NCBI RefSeq assembly: GCF_000143415.4
Contig: NW_003314290.1
Coordinates: 921,586 to 985,585 of the forward strand
DNA from: Selaginella moellendorffii
Lineage: Eukaryota > Streptophyta > Lycopodiopsida > Selaginellales > Selaginellaceae
Length of the DNA: 64,000 nucleotides
Direction of reading: 5' to 3'
The notes under the pieces were generated by a model. That model worked only from the letters and a program-made list of their open reading frames with translations, searched no databases and was not told the DNA's origin. The position numbers and the translations under genes were made by a program. This document shows, in pieces, positions 56,047-64,000 of the stretch (positions within the stretch are counted from its first letter, which is position 1; each line of letters begins with the position of its first letter).

Positions 56047-57856
56047 TTATCTGAAAGCCTTTCGCAGCTGTTCGTGAGAAACGTAGCCGTGATGCTCCGG
56101 TTTAACTTCCGGCTTGGCAATCGCCGGCGGCATCACAAACTTCCGCCGGTTAGCGATCTCCTGCCTGCTAGCCTCGGGGCTCAGCTTTGAGAGCCCGTGC
56201 CTCGGTGTTGGGAGTGAGAACCTCTTCCTCTTCTCGTCCAGTGCTTGATCGTAAGTTACGGGCCTCTGCTTGGGAGTGCTAGAGGACCTCGTCTTTGCTT
56301 TAGCCGATTGAGTCTGGTTCATGTAGCTGGGCCTGCACTTTGGATCTTCCGGGGTAGCACCCGGGCGAATGTTGGAGTTGGAATTTGTGTGCTGGGCCCT
56401 GGAAGAGAGCACGCGAGGCGCCAGTAAAATCGATCGCGGGGTACCTCTCGACGAAGGCGGGGGACTGCCACCCTCCGAGTGCCTGTCCGAGTATATGGAC
56501 GAAAACTTGAAGCTGTCCTGCGACGGGTACGCTCTGTGCACTGGTCCTGAGTTTCTTGACGTCGCATTGTTGGTTCTGGCAGTGGTCCCGCTGGGCTTGT
56601 GGAATCCATCCGCACAGCGAGCAGCGTGGACGTTGTTTTCTTTGCCACTGCTCTGCTGCTTCTCCTGGTTAGCCAGTATTCGATTCTCCCACGGCTTGGC
56701 TGCCATCCAGCGCTCCAGCCAGCTCCATCCCCAATGGTTCTTTTCGGGTTCACTGCCGATGTACATTCCAGAGCTTGGCTTCGAGTTGGGCCTCCACTGC
56801 AGAAACCCGACAATTGATTCCCGACGGAACACAGTTTTCTTCACGTACCTGGTGAGAGAATGCATAGGCCAGTGCTCGTTCTCGCTTGACGGCTGCTTCT
56901 TGCTTTTGAAAAAGCTTCGCTTCGATCTCCTCTTTGGTACCATGGCAAGCACACCACCCGAGCTGCAAGAGAAAGAGGAATTTGTAAGTGAGAAATAAGA
57001 AAAGGATAAACTGGCAAATGTACCTCGGCCTGGTGACGCTGAGCTTCAAGCATCCGACGCTGCTCGATCCGCCATCTCACTTGCTGGCCCTCCTCAGACA
57101 TCCGGACCTGGCGAGCTCGGACTCGGGCCTGGACACGGACGAGCGCTTGCATGCAACGCAGTGTCACAGCCGCCTGCTTTCGAACCAGGTGGCCGCGGAC
57201 TAAAGCTTGGAGCCTGACAAGGCCTTTGAGAGCACGTAAAGCTCTTCTCGACTGCCAACCAGATAAAACGAACGCTTACATCAGTGACAGAGCTCCAAGC
57301 TGTCGCATACGATCTATCTGCGAGAAATGCTTACCAGAAAGCTGCGAAAGGCTGATTGAATCCGGATAGCGGCCCATTCCTCTCTAACAGTCCTGAAAGC
57401 GATGTGGGATTTATTGTTGGTACTTACCCCGAGACGTGCCATCGCCGCGGCGGCGTTAGCGGCAGCGGCAGCAGCCTCTGCGGCGACCGCCGCCGCCGCC
57501 AGGGCTTGCTGCTGCTGCTGGGAGCGATGGCCAAGCGATTCAACATCCACATCGTCCTGGATGGGATTTCGATGCTGATGATAGGATGAGCGCGTCTCTC
57601 GAATCACCTGGCTGATAACTTGATCGTGCAATGCCGCTGCCGTATCGCCGCCCTTGCGATCGTGCTCGCCTTGCTTCCACAAACCCCATCTCTTGGACGG
57701 CTTGTCCGCTTTCTTCTGGATGGAAGGAATGTCAGATATTTAGATCTTTACAGAGATTGCGCATACCTGATCCTCCGCCAGGGATCTGGAGCTGCTGTTG
57801 TTGCTGGATTTCTTCACGCCGATAAAGCTCTTGAACCATCTGCTAGACGCGCCCAT
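56047..57856 (-). CDS. IQD: IQD (IQ67-domain) calmodulin-binding protein
   Basis: Five exons (57856-57767, 57715-57335, 57251-57024, 56962-56849, 56796-56047), 520 aa, starting [17 protein letters not shown], a typical IQD N terminus. The IQ67 region (about 143-215) has three IQ-type motifs: [65 protein letters not shown]. An Ala/Gln-rich run precedes it. The C-terminal half is Ser/Arg-rich and disordered, with [25 protein letters not shown] near the end. IQDs are calmodulin-binding scaffolds associated with microtubules and nuclei. A 35-nt GT-AG look-alike at 57427-57393 is not an intron, as removing it would break the frame. Confidence 0.94.
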
Positions 57857-58719
57857 TGTGGATATTTCGGCAGCTAGAAGCGCCTCTCGAGCTATTTGGT
57901 CCACGGCCGCTGCTAGAATGGAGCTCGCATCTGGAAAACTCACAGGAATGGGGCAAACAGCTCGATATTATTGCTGGCGCCTTGGCCAGAACGAAGAACA
58001 AAGCCTTGGAGAAAAGCGATGGAGAATAGAATGGATGGAATAGGGCGAAGCGTGAGAGGAATAACCCAAAGAGCGTGACGAGGAGAAATAGAGCGGGATC
58101 AAAGAGCGTTTGAATGAATGGACAACTGCGTGGGACCTTGCGTCCACAGCGCAATGAAGACGTCCATCCAGTAAACGCAAGACGCGTGGCACATTTTGCC
58201 GGCGTGAGCTCAGACAAGGTTAACTGTGCCGCCAGGTGGTGGTGTCCGAGTGGCTGTCGGTAAAAGGAGTTGAAACGGGACAACGAGCGGGAAGCGCGGG
58301 ATGTTGTTTGAAAACTTTTAGGTTGTTAACCAGAATTATTAGAACTGTGATTGCTTGGTAGCACCATCTTAGATTAGTACTTATGCTGCCCAATTAGCAA
58401 ACACTATTTTGATTATCATTATTACATTGAAAATTAAATTGAAATAGTATTAAAACAACAATATTATATTAAACTTTGAAAGAAGAATTGAAAAAGTAAC
58501 TATAAGCATATGTTTTTTCATAAAAAGTTATCATATTCCTTGAAAGGAATTATAAGATCTCCATTGCAAAAAGTTGAATGTTAATGCCAATCAATACTTT
58601 GTATGTTACATGTGTCATAGTGCTTTCTTTTCTTGCCTCAAGCAATTGGCCACCTCCTAATTAGCTAAAAGCAGACATTAATGTCATTATTCACAGTTAT
58701 CAAGGCCAAACAAGTATTT
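57857..58719. other. IQD upstream region running into AT-rich DNA
   Basis: 57857-58300 is the likely IQD promoter and leader. From about 58320 base composition turns strongly AT-rich and stays so almost to the window end. No gene seen. Confidence 0.5.
58608..58691 (+). repeat. Diverged direct repeat, left copy
   Basis: Shares the core ATTGGCCACCTCCT with flanking similarity to 60953-61041, on both sides of the decayed PPR gene. Could be the ends of an old duplication or of a larger element. Confidence 0.4.
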
Positions 58720-60890
58720 GAGAAAAATCTAATGAAGAATCTTGTCAATTGGAATGTTGTTATTGTAGCAATTGCTGTAGCAAGGGATCTAGAGGAGGCA
58801 TAGTGATTGTTTGATGGGATGCCTTTCTACAATCGTGTGTCATGGACAATGATGATCATTGCATATGTGGATTATGGAATGGTTGATGAAATGAAAAATT
58901 TGTTTCTTGCACTAGTGCACAAAGACATCATGTAATGCTTTCATGCTATGCCCAAAACTGGCATTTGGAGGAAGCCATGCCCTCTTCAATTAGATGCTAG
59001 AGCAAGATGTTTCGTCATATACAATGATGATATCAATTTTGGCATCAAGAAATGATTTAGAAAATGTGAAGGATCTATTTGATTCTTTGCCATTACGAAT
59101 TGTAGCTCTATGATTATGGCAAATGCCGAGAATGGGCAAATTGAAAAAGTGGCCATTATTTTCTTTGAGATGCCCAAGTGGGACTATTGCTCATGGAACA
59201 GCCTCCTAGGCACAATCATAGAGTCTGGGAGGATCAATGATGCAATTGTGATATTTTAGTGAATCCCTTTCAAAGACATAGTTTCATGGAACTTGATGAT
59301 CGTGGCTTGCGGCCATATCTGCAAGGCACAAGCTCTCTTTGCCGTGATGCTGCAGAGAAATGTTGTCTTCTGGAGCACAATGATCAAAGCTTATGCACAA
59401 TAGAGATTGACCATGGATGCAAAGATTGTGTTTGATTCCATGGAGTCTTGTGACACAATTGCATGGAACTCACTACTAGTGGCCTACCTCATGAGTGATT
59501 GAGTAGGTGATGCTAGAAAGTGTTTAATTCCATGCTTGATTGAGACGTAGTGTCGTGGATGTCAATCATCTCCGCCCATGCTGTGTGGGGCCAGATGCAT
59601 GCTCTTCAATTCCATGCCATGGTGTGTCGTGGCGGCATGGAACACAATCAGCTCCGATTATGCAAGCAGCAATCTTAATGAAGTGCAACTCCTTTTTGGT
59701 TAGATGCCCTATCGCAATTATAGTGCACCCTATCTCTCTCCTCTTAAGCCAATTGGAAAAGGGGTAATTGCTTAATGAAAGAGCCCTTAGTGGCTATTTT
59801 ATCCCCATTTATCCCTTAAAGTTCGAAGAATCCATAATGACAGTATATCCAAATTTCATCCCATGATCACATGCGCTACACTCACCCCCCCTTCAGAGAT
59901 ATTAATGTCTGTATTAACTATTGACTAACAACCCCTACTGAGCCAAGAAGAACCAACACCTCCATTATTGCATTGAATCTATCAATCTTTCTATTGTGTA
60001 GACTAACTATTTCATGTGAGGTAACTAGTCATCCACCCGTACCGCAATCCTACGGTGGATACTTTCGTTCATGGATACTCCACACAAGAGGAAGGACGTA
60101 CATATGGATGCCCAATATATATGATTTTAAATTTAGAGGAAAGAATATACTTTACCCAAGGGTATATTATATTTTTAAGTAACCATTAATCAATAGGAAT
60201 TGAACCCGTGCCATTTGCTCTGATACTACATGTAGCGCACCCTATCTGTCTCCCCTTAAACCAACTGGAAAAGGGGCAATTGCTTGATAGCCCTTAGTGA
60301 CTATTTTATCTCCATTTATCCCCCAAGGTTCCAAAGATCTACGGTGATAGTATATCCAAATCTCATCCCATGATCATATACGTTACAGCAATGCAAATGC
60401 CATGGTCACAACACTCGCATTTGGTGGTAGGATTGAGCAGGTTAAGCTCCTCTTTGATCGATTTGCATCACCCAACTTTGTGATCTCCATACTTGAGAAC
60501 TAGGTGAGGCCTACACCCAGTTTGGGAGGATTGAGGAAGCAAGGTGCTATTTGATTGCTTGAGCCCAGAGAATTGGGACTCTAGTGCGATCAAAGTGATC
60601 ATCGATGCATACGCCTAGGTTGTGGATGTTGTGGATCTTCTCCCAAATTGCTCATCCCGATGCCACGAGCTACATTGCCATGATCACAGCATTGGCCTTG
60701 AATGGGCATTTGCACAAGGCAAAGATCCTCTCCAAGGTGAGAGAGCAACACAGTGTCCTGGAACACCATCCTCATGAGCTACATCCAATTCGGCCATCTT
60801 GGCCCGGTGATGGCAATCTTCCACACCATGCTAGATCCAAATCTGGTCTCCTGGACAGTGGTGATCACTTGCATCACCCATAATCCTGGA
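58720..60890 (+). pseudogene. Decayed PPR gene (S-type repeats), split by a TRIM element
   Basis: Fragments in shifting frames translate to PPR motifs: NLVNWNVVIVAIA, LFDGMPFYNRVSWTMMIIAYVDYGMVDEMKNLF, VVFWSTMIKAYAQ, IVFDSMESCDTIAWNSLLVAYL and, after the insertion, LLFDRFASPNFVISI and IDAYA. Stops and frameshifts interrupt every few motifs, so it cannot encode a protein. Repeat style matches the intact gene at 12.7 kb, and both lack introns. It is interrupted at 59714-60392 by a transposon. Confidence 0.85.
59719..60387 (-). mobile_element. TRIM (miniature LTR retrotransposon), non-autonomous
   Basis: 669 bp bounded by two direct repeats (59719-59880, 162 bp; 60231-60387, 157 bp). The LTR ends read TGTAGCGC...GCGCTACA when the better-preserved end of each copy is taken, the classical TG/CA inverted ends. 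A 5-bp target duplication GCAAT flanks it (59714-59718 and 60388-60392). On the minus strand, the sequence next to the LTR (60230-60217) matches the plant initiator-tRNA-Met primer-binding site GTATCAGAGC, and a purine tract (GAAGGGGGGGTGAG) precedes the other LTR. The 350-bp interior has no gag or pol. Mobilisation would need an autonomous partner. Confidence 0.9.
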
Positions 60891-60952
60891 TTGCATTGAT
60901 CGGCATAGGATCTTTTCTACGAGCTTCAGCAAGATCTGCTATAGAACACATG

Positions 60953-61041
60953 CATGTGACACGTGTTGCTGTGCCTTCCTCTCTCACTCCATGCAGTTGG
61001 CCACCTCCCATTGGCCGGGAGCAAACCTCAGCATGATTATT
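60953..61041 (+). repeat. Diverged direct repeat, right copy
   Basis: Partner of 58608-58691. Shared core TTGGCCACCTCC, with matching order of weaker blocks (CATGTG..., GTGCT/GTGCC, AGCA..AC, ATTATT) around it. Confidence 0.4.
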
Positions 61042-64000
61042 TGCTAGGACGTGGTTAAAGAAATAACTTACCCATAGGACAGCTGCAATTGTTTGGATTT
61101 GGCAGCCTAGAAAGTTCAACAACTCCTCCTTATTATTATAGATGATGGTATGGTAATACATTTGTTATAGCATTCATTTTGTCCTAACTAGACAATGGCC
61201 ATATAGAGTCCATACGAACTCAAATATGTATGCTGGTGATTGTCCACTGTCCAATCAGCCCATGGCCAAGCATGGAATACAAGTTAACCATGTTTTAATT
61301 TGCATAAGGTGGAAGGTGTCTTCATACGCTGGCATGGTATAGATTTCTGGTTTTCCACCAGATATGGCACCAATAAACAACAGAAAAAAATTAATTTGCA
61401 GCACGTTGTGGCTCTAAACCAGCTTAAGAGGTAGAGAATGTCAAATTTTGTCACTAATGGCTACCTTAAATATTATTTAGGGTTCTTGGAGAGTTGGGCA
61501 GCTAATAGAACGATGTGAGGAGAGCTCCCACAATGCCAATCTCAGCAGTATATGAGCTGCATTGCCATGATTCCTTCCCCTGTTTGAAAAACCCCTGGGT
61601 CCATTTCAAAAGTGCCCATCATGACTCTGTTTCAAGCATCAAGTTTTGGCAGGAAAGAGGTTTACCAAGTTGAGTAAACTTTGAGAAGAATTCTAAGATG
61701 CATCCACATCCCTCTACCAAAGAGAACCTTATCTTGAACTTGTGCCTCAAGGTAATTGCCATAATGCTCTACTACCTTATGAGTGCTCTCACCCTAGGGC
61801 AATGGGGCAGATAGCCTGTCCAAAAGTTGCATTAGGAAATCTAAAACCTCCAACACCACCATATAACATTTTTTTAGGTCAACATTCCATTGAGAATGAG
61901 CCTCCACTATTTCTCCAAATGTGACAATTGTTCTTTTCTCCATGAAGTGAATATGTAAAAAAGACTTCATTCCATGATAACTAGGGGATGGTCAAAAATT
62001 GAGTTGAGCTCAACTCAAGTCAATGCTAATCAATATAATCAACGATAAGTTTTATAAAGAAATCTCATGTCAGAAAAATGTTATTCATCAGTGAACTTGA
62101 AATTAATGAATTTAATTGTTAATGGTTTAGAGAAATTTATTTATTTTTAATCTATTAACAGAGAGAACTTCTATTTTCTAGTATGAGCTATACAATAAAA
62201 TACCAATTGAGTAGTTTCTAGAATTAGAATTTTGTTCAAACTTATATAATTGCTATTTTTTATATTCACAATATTCTGGTTAAAATGAGCTTTTTTGGGC
62301 CCAAATAAAAATGGGAAGATTGAATTTTGCCATGAACCTGAAAACTTCTATTATACATTTTGACAATTTAACATTTTAACATTTCAAAAATTGATTAGAA
62401 ATATATAAATAATTAAAAACCCTTATTCATTCATTCTCTAGAGTTTTACAAAGATGGAAAGCAAGAAAGATCAGAAATCTGTGAATAGTTTTAACATAAA
62501 GAAATGTAAGAATGTTAATTTTATTTTACTACCACAATCTCTATATTACACTTTTGGTTTTTATTACCCATCCGCAAATATAGAAACCATTATCACTATT
62601 GATAAAAATGTTTCTGTTACTTTCAAAACAATAGTTCAAAATAAGAGAAAAGAAGAAATGAACAACATAGCAAAAAGCATCAATAAATCCACTCCATAGA
62701 ATATTTTATAGTATATTTGTAACTCATTTAAGAAAAGTAAGTTGTTTGTTTATTTCCTATTCTTTTTTGTATAAGTATGATATATTATCATAGTGAATCT
62801 TTGCAAGGAGTAGTTAGTCTTTAGTTTATGGAACCCTAGAGCCACTTACCTCTTTGTAATTAATATGTAGCCCTATTACCGAGACTTATAATTAAGATTC
62901 AGTCTATTACCATATGATAATAAAACCTCAAGATTGAAATGTAGTATGCAAACAATATAATCATCAAAAAATTCTCATTGTTGTGGAGTGAGTAAGGCTT
63001 TTTCTACCTGAACTCGTGTTCTCACCCTTGCCTGCAAAATAGTGATAAACAAACAAAGACAAGAACGTAGAAGAAAAGAAGAAAAGAAAATGAGAATGAG
63101 AAGAGAAAAGAATATAAAATAACTCAGCCTTGAACCCTAAAGGCATAAGAAAGGATAAACATATATCACTCTCTCAACTCTACTTTACACAAACAGTTAT
63201 AGACAAGAGAAAAAATGTTTAATTCAATGCAAATGTATACAATAGTGAGTGGGGGTTGTTTTTCAGCATGTTTAAGTGTTATTTATATACTACATGATTT
63301 TATAACTGTTCCTAACTGCTTCTTGTCTAAGTCGGGTCATTCTTCTTTGCATGCATAAACTTAGGTGTAATTCCATTTTGCCTAAACTTCCTTTTTCTGC
63401 TTTGCCTTGAAAAATATACAAAATAAAACATTTACCTCTTCATCACTCCCCCATGACAAAGGTATTGCATGTCCTCAGATAGTCGACTTCTCCAAATCCT
63501 ACTCCAAACTGTTAAGCTTGGCCTTTATAGTGATAAGCTCGATTCTTCGAATTGCTAGCTCACTTAGCTAATTCGTAATCTTGTGAGCGAAGGCATAGCT
63601 AGTCTTGACTTTGTAGTGCTGTTGTAGCGTCTGCTGCTACTGTGGCTGCTTCATCTTGCTAGATTGATCTACTAAGATTGTGTTATTGTCAGATATATAG
63701 GTGGAGTAGAGAAAAATCCTAGTACTATTTTCTTTTTGTATAGGTAACTCCACAGATATAAGTCTTACTTACATTATGTACCTATAAAATAATCTAAATG
63801 TATTATCACACTTTCTTTGACAATAGTAAAGGTATCAGAAGTCAGACTTCTATATACTTTGAGCAGAATATTATCAAGTATTTCACTCAGTAATTCGTTG
63901 AATTATTTAAGCAATTTTATTAAATCTATCATTTACTGGCTTAATTAAACACACAAGATAGTTTAATTTTTGCTTTCTTATACTTTTGCTTTGTCACACA
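61042..64000. other. AT-rich gene-poor tail of the window
   Basis: About 3 kb without a credible gene. The longest plus-strand ORF (62454-62699, 81 codons) is Lys/Asn/Ile-rich, as expected by chance in AT-rich DNA. No LTR pair, transposase or RNA gene recognised, although old repeat debris is likely. Confidence 0.5.

Noticed and set aside
57393-57427. GT-AG pair of 35 nt inside the IQD gene
   Set aside because: Removal would shift the frame and 35 nt is too short; reading straight through keeps the IQ67 domain in frame.
62454-62699. 81-codon ORF in the AT-rich tail
   Set aside because: Lys/Asn/Ile-rich translation is what AT-rich non-coding DNA gives; no neighbours or domain support it.

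Overview
The window is nuclear DNA of a land plant. It encodes CRF-type AP2/ERF, CIN-type TCP and cycling DOF transcription factors, a borate exporter, an IQD protein, an LPA1-type protein, S-type PPR proteins and an A-type P450. Most introns are only about 45-90 bp and genes are densely packed, often head to head. This fits the compact genome of a lycophyte such as Selaginella; the genus is my inference from gene style, not a database match. Splice sites below were read by hand (GT/AG plus frame continuity). The exon sets given add up to intact reading frames.

Layout. 0-5 kb: AP2/ERF (+), GPI-anchored LTP (+), LEA-like protein (-), Rab6/RABH GTPase (-). 5-10 kb: a long leader region and the TCP gene (+). 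10.7-17 kb: complex I 39-kDa subunit (-) head to head with an S-type PPR gene (+), then a kinase-like gene (-) head to head with a tyrosine phosphatase (+). 17.5-24.7 kb: BOR-type transporter (+), an AT-rich gene-free block, a broken BOR copy, and a SURF2-like gene (+). 26-31 kb: LPA1-type P-loop protein (+) and cycling DOF factor (-), tail to tail. 32.4-35.8 kb: U1A/U2B'' spliceosomal protein (-) head to head with UTP15 (+). 36.9-46 kb: RING protein (-), sulfate transporter (-), ASF1 (-). 46.3-50.6 kb: PPR-SMR-like gene (-), zeta-domain P-loop protein (-), small acidic protein (+). 51-58 kb: P450 (-), mercaptopyruvate sulfurtransferase (-) head to head with a glutaredoxin (+), IQD protein (-). 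58.3-64 kb: AT-rich and gene-poor, holding a decayed PPR gene split by a miniature LTR retrotransposon.

The strongest unusual signals are these. (1) A duplicated BOR/SURF2 segment has decayed reciprocally, so one copy keeps BOR and the other keeps SURF2. (2) A 669-bp TRIM element has a 5-bp target duplication, a primer-binding site and a polypurine tract. (3) A kinase-like gene and a tyrosine phosphatase diverge from a 134-bp spacer containing a G-box. (4) The last exon of the glutaredoxin carries an apparent frameshift. (5) A SURF2 exon has been tandemly duplicated. I found no CRISPR array, tRNA or rRNA. Nothing amounts to a wholly new multi-gene system.
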